Shown here one piece after another: positions 19,005 through 27,992 of a DNA stretch of 64,000 bases. Origin of the DNA: Candidatus Neomarinimicrobiota bacterium (GTDB taxonomy: Bacteria; Fidelibacterota; UBA2242; B5-G15); the NCBI GenBank assembly GCA_017656425.1, contig JACDNV010000005.1:122546-186545 (forward strand), read 5' to 3'. Made by a program: the position numbers and the translations under genes. Under the pieces are notes generated by a model that saw only the letters and a list, made by a program, of their open reading frames with translations, made no database searches and had not been told where the DNA came from. The stretch's first letter is position 1, and each line of letters begins with the position of its first letter.

Positions 19005-22000
19005 GTGATAAAGAAGGTTCCATCTTCAGTCAATTTTATTAAACAGGAACATGAAATACTTGATTTCTGGGATAAGAATAAAATATTTGAAAAGCTTCGA
19101 AAGAAGAATGAAAACGGTCCTAAGTGGAGATTTGTTGATGGACCAATTACCGCTAATAATCCCATGGGTGTTCATCATGCATGGGGCAGGACCTATAAGG
19201 ATATTTTCCATCGATATAAAGCGATGAACGGTTATCATATGAGATATCAGAATGGTTTTGATTGCCAGGGATTATGGGTTGAGGTAGAGGTTGAAAAAGA
19301 ACTTGGATTCAAATCAAAAACTGATATAGAGGCATATGGTATTGAAAATTTTGTAAATAAATGTAAAGAGCGAGTATATAAATATTCAAAGATACAGACA
19401 ATGCAATCCATCCGTCTTGGTTATTGGATGGACTGGGATAATTCTTATTACACAATGTCGGATGAAAATAATTATACAATATGGTTATTTTTAAAAAAAT
19501 GCCATGAAAAAGGATTGATATATAAAGGTCACGATGTTATGCCCTGGTGCACAAGATGTGGATCTGCTTTATCTGAACATGAGATTGCGACAGAAGGATA
19601 TAGAGAACTAACGCACATAAGTGTCTATGTTAAGTTTAGACTAAAAAATAGAGAAAATGAGAATCTACTTGTATGGACGACAACCCCATGGACACTCACT
19701 GCAAACACAGCTGCAGCTGTCCATCCTGATAAAGAATACCTTAGAATTCGTTTCCGGAATGAAGTATATTATGTAATCAAAAATCGGGAGTCTATTTTTG
19801 GAAACGATTATAATATAGAAAGCTCCATTTCTGGTAAAGATATGGTGGGCTGGGAATATTTTGGACCTTTTGATGAACTGCCCGTACAAAATGGTGTAGT
19901 TCATAAAGTAATACCCTGGGATGAGGTTACGGAGGAGGAAGGTACAGGGATTGTTCATATTGCTCCTGGCTGTGGACAGGAGGATTTTGCCTTAGGGAAA
20001 GAGTTTGATTTAGCCGTTATAGCACCCCTTGATGAATTTGGTAATTATGTGGATGGTTTTGATTGGTTATCCGGGATGAATGTAAGTGAGGTTGCTATAC
20101 CAATTTTGAAAAACCTTGAAGAGAAAGGTATAAAATTTTCTGAAGAAAAGTATACTCATAGATATCCTGTTTGTTGGAGGCATGGTACGGAGCTCGTCTT
20201 CCGATTAGTAGATGAATGGTTTATTTCGATGGATAGTATACGGTATGACATGATGGAAATTACAAAAAAAATCAAGTGGATTCCTGAATATGGGATGGAA
20301 AGAGAACTCGATTGGTTACGTAATATGGGTGATTGGATGATCTCAAAGAAGAGATATTGGGGTTTGGCTTTGCCTATATGGGAATGTAATAGTTGTGGAC
20401 ATTTTACTGTGATTGGTGGCAAGGAAGAGTTGAAAGTTAAAGCAATAAAAGGTTGGGATAAATTTGAGGGACATTCTCCCCATAGGCCATGGATTGATGA
20501 GGTTAAAATAAAATGTGAAAAATGTGGGGAGTTAGCCAGTCGCATTCCCGATGTGGGCAATCCATGGTTGGATGCTGGAATTGTACCATATTCTACAATC
20601 AAATATACAAATGATAGAAAATATTGGGAGAGCTGGTTTCCTGCTGATTTTATATGTGAATCACTACCAGGACAGTTTAGGAACTGGTTTTATTCTCTTA
20701 TTGCTATGAGTACAGTTCTTGAAAATAGAGAACCATTTAAAACAGTACTTGGGTATGCCCTTGTGAAAGATGAAAAAGGTCAGGACATGCATAAGAGTGC
20801 TGGAAATGCGATATGGTTTGATGATGCGGCGGAAAATATGGGAGTTGATGTAATGAGATGGCTATACGCCTCTCATAATCCCTTTACCAATTTACTTTTT
20901 GGCTATAATATTGCTAATGATATCAGAAAGAAATTGATAACTTTGTGGAATTCATACTCATTTTTTACAACTTACGCCGAGATTGATAATTTTAACTTGA
21001 AGGATTTTGAAGTTAAGTATGAAGAGTTATCAGAACTGGATAAATGGTTGCTTGCTAGGTTACATATGCTATATAAGCATGCTAAAGAGAGCTATGATGA
21101 ATATATTATACATAAATTCATGGTACAGGTTGAAAGTTTTCTTGATGATTTATCCAATTGGTATATAAGAAGAAGTAGAAGGCGTTTCTGGAAGTCTGAG
21201 GATGATAAAGATAAAAAATGTGCTTATTTTACATTGTATCATGCACTAAAGGGACTAATAACTGTTTTGGCTCCGATAGTTCCGTTTGTCACAGAGGCTA
21301 TTTACCAGAATCTTGTTAGAGGTATTGAAGAAGACGCACCTGAAAGTGTCCATCTGTGTCCCTGGCCATTACCTAGTGAAAGATATATAAAAGAAGACTT
21401 AATACATAAAATTGATGCGGTTATTAAGATTGTAAGTCTCGGTAGGGCAGCACGAAACAAAGCTAACATTAAGGTTCGTCAGCCTTTAAGGAAAATCTAT
21501 GTCAAACTCCCTAGCAGTTTAAAAAGAGAAGAAATTTCAAAAATATCGGTGCAGATACTGGAAGAATTAAACATTAAGGATATAGAATTTATTGACGATG
21601 AGATGGAATTTGTTGATTATGATGTGAAACTAAATTATAGTGTACTTGGTCCTCGTTATGGTAAAGATTTGAGCAAAATTAATAAGGTAATTTCTACCTT
21701 TGATAAATCTCTTATTTATAAAAAAATAAATTCTGGTGGTAGTATAGAACTAAATCTCGGAGATAAAAAAATATTTTTGACAGGTGATGATTTAATAGTT
21801 GAAAAAAAAGATAAAGACAAGTTTGCATCTGCAGAAGATAATGGTTATTTTGTGGCTATAAGTACGGAACTTGATGATGATTTAATCAGAGAAGGGCAGG
21901 TCAGAGATTTGATAAGGCATGTTCAGATGATAAGAAAAGAAGCCAATCTTGAAGTTGACGATAGAATTGAAGTTAGTATTCAACTGCCAGATGATCTGGA

Positions 22001-22160
22001 ATTATCATTGAAAAATTTTAAAGATTACTTTATGACGGAAACATTATGCGAAAAGTTGAATTTTAAGTATAATGATGAGGGTGAATATTCAAAGACTTTC
22101 AAGATGGGTAAAAGAGAAATAAAAGTAAGTATAAAAAGATTAGCATTAAATGAGAGGTGA
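19005..22160 (+). CDS. ileS: Isoleucyl-tRNA synthetase (variant-signature class I synthetase)
   Basis: A 1051-residue class I aminoacyl-tRNA synthetase with an IleS-type editing insertion (WTTTPWTLTANTAAAVHP), Zn-like cysteine pairs (CTRCG; CNSCG; CEKCG) and an anticodon-binding C-terminal half (LSNWYIRRSRRRFW). The HIGH signature reads GVHHAWGRTY at residues 56-65, and the KMSKS region reads DMHKSAGN at 594-601, a variant form seen in a sub-lineage of IleS-like enzymes. The start is GTG at 19005 with GGAGG upstream. No second ileS is visible in the window to say whether this is the housekeeping copy. Confidence 0.92.
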   Translation: MIKKVPSSVNFIKQEHEILDFWDKNKIFEKLRKKNENGPKWRFVDGPITANNPMGVHHAWGRTYKDIFHRYKAMNGYHMRYQNGFDCQGLWVEVEVEKELGFKSKTDIEAYGIENFVNKCKERVYKYSKIQTMQSIRLGYWMDWDNSYYTMSDENNYTIWLFLKKCHEKGLIYKGHDVMPWCTRCGSALSEHEIATEGYRELTHISVYVKFRLKNRENENLLVWTTTPWTLTANTAAAVHPDKEYLRIRFRNEVYYVIKNRESIFGNDYNIESSISGKDMVGWEYFGPFDELPVQNGVVHKVIPWDEVTEEEGTGIVHIAPGCGQEDFALGKEFDLAVIAPLDEFGNYVDGFDWLSGMNVSEVAIPILKNLEEKGIKFSEEKYTHRYPVCWRHGTELVFRLVDEWFISMDSIRYDMMEITKKIKWIPEYGMERELDWLRNMGDWMISKKRYWGLALPIWECNSCGHFTVIGGKEELKVKAIKGWDKFEGHSPHRPWIDEVKIKCEKCGELASRIPDVGNPWLDAGIVPYSTIKYTNDRKYWESWFPADFICESLPGQFRNWFYSLIAMSTVLENREPFKTVLGYALVKDEKGQDMHKSAGNAIWFDDAAENMGVDVMRWLYASHNPFTNLLFGYNIANDIRKKLITLWNSYSFFTTYAEIDNFNLKDFEVKYEELSELDKWLLARLHMLYKHAKESYDEYIIHKFMVQVESFLDDLSNWYIRRSRRRFWKSEDDKDKKCAYFTLYHALKGLITVLAPIVPFVTEAIYQNLVRGIEEDAPESVHLCPWPLPSERYIKEDLIHKIDAVIKIVSLGRAARNKANIKVRQPLRKIYVKLPSSLKREEISKISVQILEELNIKDIEFIDDEMEFVDYDVKLNYSVLGPRYGKDLSKINKVISTFDKSLIYKKINSGGSIELNLGDKKIFLTGDDLIVEKKDKDKFASAEDNGYFVAISTELDDDLIREGQVRDLIRHVQMIRKEANLEVDDRIEVSIQLPDDLELSLKNFKDYFMTETLCEKLNFKYNDEGEYSKTFKMGKREIKVSIKRLALNER

Positions 22161-22163
22161 AAT

Positions 22164-22550
22164 ATGGCGAGAAAGAAAAGGCTAAGTGATGAGGAACTTC
22201 AATACTACAAAAATATCTTGCTAAAAAAAAGGGAAGAAGTAATTGAGAATATTAGAAAATTAGAAGAGATAACTATAAATGATCAGTCAAAGCAAGAAGG
22301 TACTTATTTTGATTCAACTTATGCGTATCATATGGCAGACGTGGGCACAGATGCTCAGGAGAGAGAAAAAGCATTCCTGTGGTTATCTCGAGAAAATAAG
22401 TTTTTAAAACATATTGATGCAGCACTGCAAAGAATTGAAACGGGAGAATACGGTTTTTGTATAGAATGTGGAGACAAAATACCGAAGGAAAGGTTGGAAG
22501 AGGTTCCACATACCCAGCACTGTGTGAAGTGCAAAAATAAGCCCAAATAA
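22164..22550 (+). CDS. TraR/DksA-type zinc-finger regulator
   Basis: A 128-residue protein with an N-terminal coiled-coil region (KNILLKKREEVIENIRKLEE) and a C-terminal C4 zinc finger, CIECGDKIP followed by HCVKCK. The coiled-coil tip carries acidic residues (DVGTDAQEREKAF). DksA relatives insert into the RNA-polymerase secondary channel and tune rRNA and stress promoters. It lies 3 bp after ileS. Whether it acts like DksA or like the shorter YbiI/YocK proteins cannot be told. Confidence 0.88.
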   Translation: MARKKRLSDEELQYYKNILLKKREEVIENIRKLEEITINDQSKQEGTYFDSTYAYHMADVGTDAQEREKAFLWLSRENKFLKHIDAALQRIETGEYGFCIECGDKIPKERLEEVPHTQHCVKCKNKPK

Positions 22551-22590
22551 CCTGGAATTAATATTATTAAATTTTTTACCCACATTTTTA

Positions 22591-23568
22591 ATGTGTAAAT
22601 CATATAGAGAGAGTTTCAATATAATTGTTGATAATGAGGTAACATCTAGATTAGATAAGTATATTTCATCGAAAATTGATATTTCAAGGAGTAAAATATC
22701 TAAACTCATTAAGGACGGAGACATTCTGGTGAATAATCATATTGTACGGCCAAATTACAGAGTTCGTACAGGTGACGTAGTGTTGATAAATTTGCCCGAA
22801 CCAGAAGAGATAGAAATTACACCAGCAAATATACCACTGGATATTATCTACGAGGATGAATTTTATATAGCAATCAATAAAAAACCAGGGATTGTGGTAC
22901 ATCCAGGCGCTGGGAATTTTCACAATACATTGGTAAGTGGACTATTGAATTATACACGTAATTTAAGCAAGGTTGGTGGTGAATTTAGACCTGGAATAGT
23001 TCATAGACTCGATAAGGATACGTCGGGAGTCTTAATAGTTGCAAAATCAGACGAAGCACACTGGAAACTGTCGGAAATGTTTGCTAATAGGCAAGTACAC
23101 AAAGAATATTTAGCATATATATGGGGCACAATTAGAGATGATCATGGAGTTATATGTAAACCGATTGATAGGAGTAAGAAAAATAGAAAAAAATTTGTAG
23201 TATCTGAGGGTGGGAAAGAAGCAATTACCGAGTTCAATGTAATAAAGAAGTACAATTGCATAACGTATGTGTCTTTAATATTAAAGACGGGTAGGACTCA
23301 TCAGGCAAGAGTTCATATGAAGTATATTGGACATCCAATTGTGGGTGATAGAGAATACGGATGTTACAGTTTTGGCGGTATTCGTGTAAATAGAAGAGAT
23401 AGAGAGTGTATAAATAAGATTAGAAATGTAGTCGATAGACACCTATTACATGCCTATCGACTAAAGTTTTTTCATCCTTTTTTTGAAAAGGATGTTTCTC
23501 TGGTCGCTCCGATCCCAGAAGATTTTGAAATGATTGAAAAAATTCTAAAAGAATGTTATAATACTTAG
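22591..23568 (+). CDS. rluD: RluD-family 23S rRNA pseudouridine synthase
   Basis: A 325-residue RsuA/RluA-family enzyme. An N-terminal S4 domain (RLDKYISSKIDISRSKISKLI) is followed by the synthase domain with the catalytic Asp in HRLDKDTSGVLIVAKS and the second motif GRTHQARVHMKYIGHPIVGD. The length and two-domain layout match RluD, which modifies helix 69 of 23S rRNA; RluC or a paralogue remains possible. The ATG at 22591 gives a 13-residue lead into the S4 domain. Confidence 0.9.
   Translation: MCKSYRESFNIIVDNEVTSRLDKYISSKIDISRSKISKLIKDGDILVNNHIVRPNYRVRTGDVVLINLPEPEEIEITPANIPLDIIYEDEFYIAINKKPGIVVHPGAGNFHNTLVSGLLNYTRNLSKVGGEFRPGIVHRLDKDTSGVLIVAKSDEAHWKLSEMFANRQVHKEYLAYIWGTIRDDHGVICKPIDRSKKNRKKFVVSEGGKEAITEFNVIKKYNCITYVSLILKTGRTHQARVHMKYIGHPIVGDREYGCYSFGGIRVNRRDRECINKIRNVVDRHLLHAYRLKFFHPFFEKDVSLVAPIPEDFEMIEKILKECYNT
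23534..23562 (+). promoter_or_regulatory. Candidate promoter for xerC-hpf-hprK
   Basis: TTGAAA (23534-23539) and a perfect TATAAT (23557-23562) are spaced by exactly 17 bp inside the 3' end of rluD. The predicted start site is within 2 nt of the xerC ATG at 23571, so the xerC message would be leaderless or nearly so. Confidence 0.5.
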
Positions 23569-23570
23569 TA

Positions 23571-24482
23571 ATGAAGAACATCGATCAATACCTCAGTTTG
23601 TTTAAAGACTTTCTTAATATTGAGCGTGGATATTCCAGTAACACTATTGAGTCTTATGAAAGAGATATTTTGCAATTTCTAAGATATATAGAATCTGAAT
23701 ACTTCTCTGGAGGGGAAATAGACCTTAAAAAGCTGGATAGAAGTCATATCAGGGAGTATCTGGGTGTACTCGATAGTATTGGCCTTGAGAAATCTTCAAT
23801 CTCAAGGAAACTGTCATCACTTAAATCCTTTTATAAATTTTTAGTAACACATGGTTATGTTACGAATAATCCAGCAATTAGAATAAGGTCACCAAAGCTT
23901 GCAAAGAAATTACCTACAGTGTTGAGTGAAAAAGAAGTCTTTGACGTTCTTGATAATATCACCCCATATGATTTTATAACAAGCCGGAATAAATCAATAA
24001 TAGAATTATTATATGGGACAGGTATAAGATTAGGTGAGTTGGTTTGGTTAAATTGTATTGATCTTGATAAAAGGAACTATTTGATCAGAGTATTTGGCAA
24101 AGGGAAAAAGGAAAGAATGGTGCCAGTTGGAGAGAAAATAATAAAATCGATTGATGAATATTTTAAATATAGAAAAATTGACTTTGGAATGCCACATTTT
24201 GATAGTCCCTTATTCATAAGTAAAAGAGGGAGAAGATTATCTCGCCAAATGATTCAAGTGATTGTTAAGAAATATTTGGAAGAGGTTTCGGAGAAGGAAC
24301 ATTTAAGTCCACATGTATTAAGGCATACCTTTGCAACGCATATGTTAGATAGGGGAGCTGATATAAATTCCGTTAGAGAGCTATTAGGACATAGTAAATT
24401 ATCTACCACGCAAATTTATACCCATTTAAGTATTGGGAGATTAAAAGAGATATATAAAAATGCACATCCTCATGCAAAATAG
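23571..24482 (+). CDS. xerC: Tyrosine recombinase XerC/XerD
   Basis: A 303-residue phage-integrase-family recombinase. The N-terminal SAM-like core-binding domain (SNTIESYERDI, SRKLSSLKSFYKFL) and C-terminal catalytic domain are both complete. Catalytic residues are visible: Arg in GTGIRLGEL, Lys in FGKGKKER, His-x-x-Arg in SPHVLRHTFATH, His in LLGHSKLSTTQ and Tyr in IYTH. Length and the C-terminal KEIYKNAHPHA match chromosome-dimer-resolving XerC/D rather than mobile integrases. It is followed by hpf and hprK. Confidence 0.93.
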   Translation: MKNIDQYLSLFKDFLNIERGYSSNTIESYERDILQFLRYIESEYFSGGEIDLKKLDRSHIREYLGVLDSIGLEKSSISRKLSSLKSFYKFLVTHGYVTNNPAIRIRSPKLAKKLPTVLSEKEVFDVLDNITPYDFITSRNKSIIELLYGTGIRLGELVWLNCIDLDKRNYLIRVFGKGKKERMVPVGEKIIKSIDEYFKYRKIDFGMPHFDSPLFISKRGRRLSRQMIQVIVKKYLEEVSEKEHLSPHVLRHTFATHMLDRGADINSVRELLGHSKLSTTQIYTHLSIGRLKEIYKNAHPHAK

Positions 24483-24501
24483 AAAAAAGAAAGGAGAAGC
24501 T

Positions 24502-24789
24502 ATGCAGATTGAAATTACATCGAGACATGCAGAAATTTCAGATCGAGTAAAAGAATATTTGAAAGAAAAGGTTGAAAAACTGTCGAGATATTATCCAAAT
24601 ATTGTAAATTGTCAAGTTGTGCTTGATAGGCAAAAAGAAGGTGAAATGGTTGAGGTCAATTTGCATATTTCCGGAAAAAATTTTATAACAAAAGTAACAA
24701 CTGATAATCTTATAAAATCTATCGATACTGCTATCGATAAGATAGAGGTTCAATTAAAAAAATTTAAAGAAAAAAGGTATGAAAAATGA
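24502..24789 (+). CDS. hpf: Ribosome hibernation promoting factor (short form)
   Basis: A 95-residue HPF/RaiA-family protein: MQIEITSRHAEISDRVKEYL at the start, then VNCQVVLDRQ, VEVNLHISGK and the second helix SIDTAIDKIEVQLKKFKEK. It binds the decoding centre of idle ribosomes; the short form pairs with RMF in gamma-proteobacteria. The ATG at 24502 is chosen because AAGGAG lies 6-11 nt upstream; an upstream in-frame ATG overlaps the end of xerC. It overlaps hprK by 4 bp. Confidence 0.92.
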   Translation: MQIEITSRHAEISDRVKEYLKEKVEKLSRYYPNIVNCQVVLDRQKEGEMVEVNLHISGKNFITKVTTDNLIKSIDTAIDKIEVQLKKFKEKRYEK

Positions 24790-25772
24790 TTCAGGAACCA
24801 TTAACTGTAGGTCGATTATATAAAGATAATAAAAAAAAATTAAGGTTAAGACAGTTAAATTGTGAAATTGGCAGGGACAGACTTTTAAAATCCTATCAAT
24901 TAAATCGTCCTGGATTGGAACTTGCCGGTCACTGGGAATATTTTGATGAGAAAAGAATTCAGGTTTTCGGTTTGAAGGAAAAAAAATATTTTGACAGGCT
25001 TAATGAAGAAGAAATAGGGGAAATTTTTAAAAAGTTAGTTTCATACAATATTCCTGCAATTATTTTTGCCCACAGTACAAAGCCACCAATTCCAGAAATT
25101 CTGGATATGGCAACAAAAAGAAATATTGGGGTATTTGCAACTTCGATTACAACAAGTGATATTATTGCATTTTTAATGGATTATCTTGATTGGAATCTTG
25201 CTCCATCTTCAGTATTGCATGGGTCACTTGTTGATGTTTATGGAGTTGGTATATTGTTGACTGGAAGAAGTGGCATCGGGAAAAGTGAGATTACCCTGGA
25301 CCTCGTTGAGAGGGGACATCGGCTTGTCGCTGATGATCTTGTGAAAGTTATAAGAAGAGCTGATAATGTTTTGATTGGGATGGGGTTAGATTTTTACGAA
25401 CATCAGATTGAGATACGTGGTGTTGGGATAGTGGATGTGAGCAGTATGTTTGGCATAAGGGCAATAAGAAAGCAGAAAAGAGTTGAAGTTCAGGTAGAGC
25501 TTGAGGATTGGAGTAAGCTTGATAATTATGAACGAATAGGGACGTCAGAAACACGAATTAAGATACTTGATGTTGAAATTCCCCTTGTGAAGCTGCCAAT
25601 ATACCCGGGGAAAAATATTACAGTGATAATTGAAGTTATTGCTATGAATCACCTGCTTAAAACTTATGGTAAATACATGGCAAGGGATTTTGAGAAAAAG
25701 TTATTTAAGAAATTGCAACAAAAAGCACGTGATAAGGAGTTAAAGCAATATTTCAAAAAGGATTTTGAATAG
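24786..25772 (+). CDS. hprK: HPr kinase/phosphorylase
   Basis: A 328-residue HprK. The N-terminal domain is followed by HGSLVDVYG with the catalytic His145, the P-loop GRSGIGKSE (160-168) and the HprK signature region IEIRGVGIVDVSSMFG. It phosphorylates HPr at Ser46 in response to metabolite levels. HPr (ptsH) with an intact Ser46, and enzyme I, are encoded 25 kb away in this window, so the relay is complete apart from enzymes II. Its ATG overlaps the hpf stop, an arrangement also common elsewhere (hpf-hprK). Confidence 0.96.
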   Translation: MIQEPLTVGRLYKDNKKKLRLRQLNCEIGRDRLLKSYQLNRPGLELAGHWEYFDEKRIQVFGLKEKKYFDRLNEEEIGEIFKKLVSYNIPAIIFAHSTKPPIPEILDMATKRNIGVFATSITTSDIIAFLMDYLDWNLAPSSVLHGSLVDVYGVGILLTGRSGIGKSEITLDLVERGHRLVADDLVKVIRRADNVLIGMGLDFYEHQIEIRGVGIVDVSSMFGIRAIRKQKRVEVQVELEDWSKLDNYERIGTSETRIKILDVEIPLVKLPIYPGKNITVIIEVIAMNHLLKTYGKYMARDFEKKLFKKLQQKARDKELKQYFKKDFE

Positions 25773-25788
25773 TAATGGGGTAATGGGT

Positions 25789-26769
25789 ATGATTGATGTA
25801 ATAATTCCTGCAGCAGGATTAGGTAAAAGATTAAGACCAATTACGTTATCGATACCCAAAGTCTTGTTACCGGTAGCAGATAAGCCGATTCTTGGACACA
25901 TTCTTGACCGACTAAAAAATCTGGAGATCCAAGAGATAACAATAGTAATAGGTTATCTTGGGAACCAGGTAGTAGAGTATGTGATGGAAAATTATAAGGG
26001 CAGAAAGTTTAGATTCGTTGAACAGAAGGATTTACTGGGTCTTGGACATGCGGTAAGATTGGCTTTAAAAAAGAAAAGAACGCCTGTGCTTATTGTTCTA
26101 GGTGATACGATTATTGATGTTGATTATAAAAAAATTATAAATAAAGGGGAAAATACAATTGGCGTTATGGAAGTTGAAAATCCAAGGCGGTTTGGAGTAG
26201 TGGAGGTTAACGGGAGAAAAATTGTTGATTTAGTTGAAAAGTCGGAAAATCCACCGAGCAATCTTGCTATTGCTGGTGTCTATTATTTTAAGGATCAGTC
26301 ATTATTAAAAAAAGGTATTGATGAAATAATGAAAAAAGGGGTAAAAACAAAAGGTGAATACCAGCTTACCGATGCAATGAGAATGCTCATAGAAAAGGGT
26401 GTTGATTTGTGGATAGAACCCATAGATGCTTGCTATGACTGTGGTACTCGAGAAGCATTGCTTGAGTCAAATAGAGTTTTATTGAATAAGTTTAAAACAG
26501 CTATTTATTCCTTTAAAGATTCTATAATAATACCGCCTGTATATATTCATCCCGATGCGGATGTAAGAAAATCCATAATAGGACCATATGTGAGTATAGG
26601 TGCTAATACTATTATAGAGTATTCAATAATCAAGGATTCAATAATCGATAAGAATTCCACCGCTAGGGAAGCAATAATTAAGGAAAGTCTCATTGGAAAT
26701 AATTCTCATATTAGGGGGTCTTCGGTTATTCTTGAAGTTGGTGGTTATCCTTCGATGGATTTAGCTTGA
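25789..26769 (+). CDS. Sugar-phosphate nucleotidyltransferase with left-handed beta-helix
   Basis: A 326-residue protein with the NTP_transferase signature MIDVIIPAAGLGKRLRPIT, KPKVLLPVADKPI-type loop (IPKVLLPVADKPILGHIL) and LVLGDT-like VLGDTII. After residue ~245 come hexapeptide-like repeats (SIIGPYVSIGANTIIEYSII). This domain order is that of glucose-1-phosphate thymidylyl- or uridylyltransferase relatives (RfbA/RmlA-like, long form). The exact sugar is not readable. The ATG at 25789 starts the Rossmann strand directly; earlier in-frame ATGs overlap hprK. Confidence 0.85.
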   Translation: MIDVIIPAAGLGKRLRPITLSIPKVLLPVADKPILGHILDRLKNLEIQEITIVIGYLGNQVVEYVMENYKGRKFRFVEQKDLLGLGHAVRLALKKKRTPVLIVLGDTIIDVDYKKIINKGENTIGVMEVENPRRFGVVEVNGRKIVDLVEKSENPPSNLAIAGVYYFKDQSLLKKGIDEIMKKGVKTKGEYQLTDAMRMLIEKGVDLWIEPIDACYDCGTREALLESNRVLLNKFKTAIYSFKDSIIIPPVYIHPDADVRKSIIGPYVSIGANTIIEYSIIKDSIIDKNSTAREAIIKESLIGNNSHIRGSSVILEVGGYPSMDLA

Positions 26770-26831
26770 TTTTACAAAAAAGTATGAATAGTTTTGTCTG
26801 ATTTATTTTTAGAATAGGAGGAAATGATAAT

Positions 26832-27992
26832 ATGAAAAAGTTTAGATTTACTTCAGAATCGGTTACTGAGGGGCATCCGGATAAAATATGTGATCAAATT
26901 TCTGATGCCATTCTTGATGAGATAATAGCCAAGGACCCTGATGCAAGGGTGGCATGTGAAGCATTAACCACGACCGGAATGGTCCTTGTCGTTGGTGAGA
27001 TTAGTACAACCTGCTATGTTGATATTCCACAGGTAGTAAGGAATACTCTTGATTACATAGGATATAATAATCCAGATTTTGGTATTGATGCAAAGACATG
27101 TGCTGTTATAACATCTATTCATGAACAAAGTGAGAATATAGCAATAGGAGTAACAGAGACAAACGATAAAGAGCAGGGAGCCGGCGATCAGGGGATGATG
27201 TTTGGTTTTGCTATTGATGAAACTCCAGAGTTGATGCCACTTCCTATTTCACTTGCACACCGGTTGACAAGGCGACTAGCAGAGGTCAGGAAGAAAGGTA
27301 TTTTAAACTGGGTCAGGCCGGACGGTAAAGCACAGGTCACAGTTGAATACGAAGATGGAGAGCCGAAATGGGTACCGAGCGTAGTAATTGCAGTTCATCA
27401 CAATCCTGAGGTTTCTCATAAGCAGATTGTTGATGATATTAAAAATTATGTAATATATCCAGTGCTTGGTGAATATGTATCCAAGGAAACAAAGTTTTAT
27501 ATAAATGCAACTGGTATTTTTACAATTGGTGGACCTCAGGCAGACTCTGGAGTTACAGGCAGGAAAATAATTGTTGATACCTACGGTGGTATGGGTCGTC
27601 ATGGAGGCGGAGCTTTTTCTGGTAAGGACCCATCCAAAGTTGATAGATCAGCTTCATATATGGCAAGACATATAGCAAAGAACATAGTAGCAAGTGGATT
27701 GGCAAAGAAGTGCGAAGTTCAACTTGCCTATTCAATTGGTATTGCCAATCCAGTCTCTGTATTCGTAGATACTTTTGGTACTGGAGAGGTTGATGAACAA
27801 AAATTAGCTAAGGCTGTTATGGAAATTTTTCCATTAAAACCAGCGCAGATAATTAAATATCTAAATCTTAAGAGACCAATTTATCTTAAAACTGCAGCAT
27901 ATGGACATTTTGGAAGAGAGAACGATGAGGATTTTACTTGGGAAAAGCGTAATATGGTTGAAAAATTAAAAGATTATTTTGGGGTGAATTAA
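26832..27992 (+). CDS. metK: S-adenosylmethionine synthetase
   Basis: A 386-residue MetK. Motifs: [20 protein letters not shown] near the start, [14 protein letters not shown] with the loop-gating region, and [17 protein letters not shown] for the phosphate tail. It makes SAM from methionine and ATP. AGGAGG is present before the ATG. The 62-bp gap from the preceding gene shows no SAM riboswitch. Its last base overlaps the ahcY start, so metK-ahcY are co-translated. Confidence 0.97.
   Translation: MKKFRFTSESVTEGHPDKICDQISDAILDEIIAKDPDARVACEALTTTGMVLVVGEISTTCYVDIPQVVRNTLDYIGYNNPDFGIDAKTCAVITSIHEQSENIAIGVTETNDKEQGAGDQGMMFGFAIDETPELMPLPISLAHRLTRRLAEVRKKGILNWVRPDGKAQVTVEYEDGEPKWVPSVVIAVHHNPEVSHKQIVDDIKNYVIYPVLGEYVSKETKFYINATGIFTIGGPQADSGVTGRKIIVDTYGGMGRHGGGAFSGKDPSKVDRSASYMARHIAKNIVASGLAKKCEVQLAYSIGIANPVSVFVDTFGTGEVDEQKLAKAVMEIFPLKPAQIIKYLNLKRPIYLKTAAYGHFGRENDEDFTWEKRNMVEKLKDYFGVN

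Noticed and set aside
22572..22605. Hairpin CACATT-TTT-AATGTG before rluD as a terminator
   Set aside because: Short AT-rich stem without a T tract after it, and it overlaps the rluD start region.
26770..26831. SAM riboswitch before metK
   Set aside because: The 62-bp gap is too short for known SAM riboswitches and shows no matching stems.
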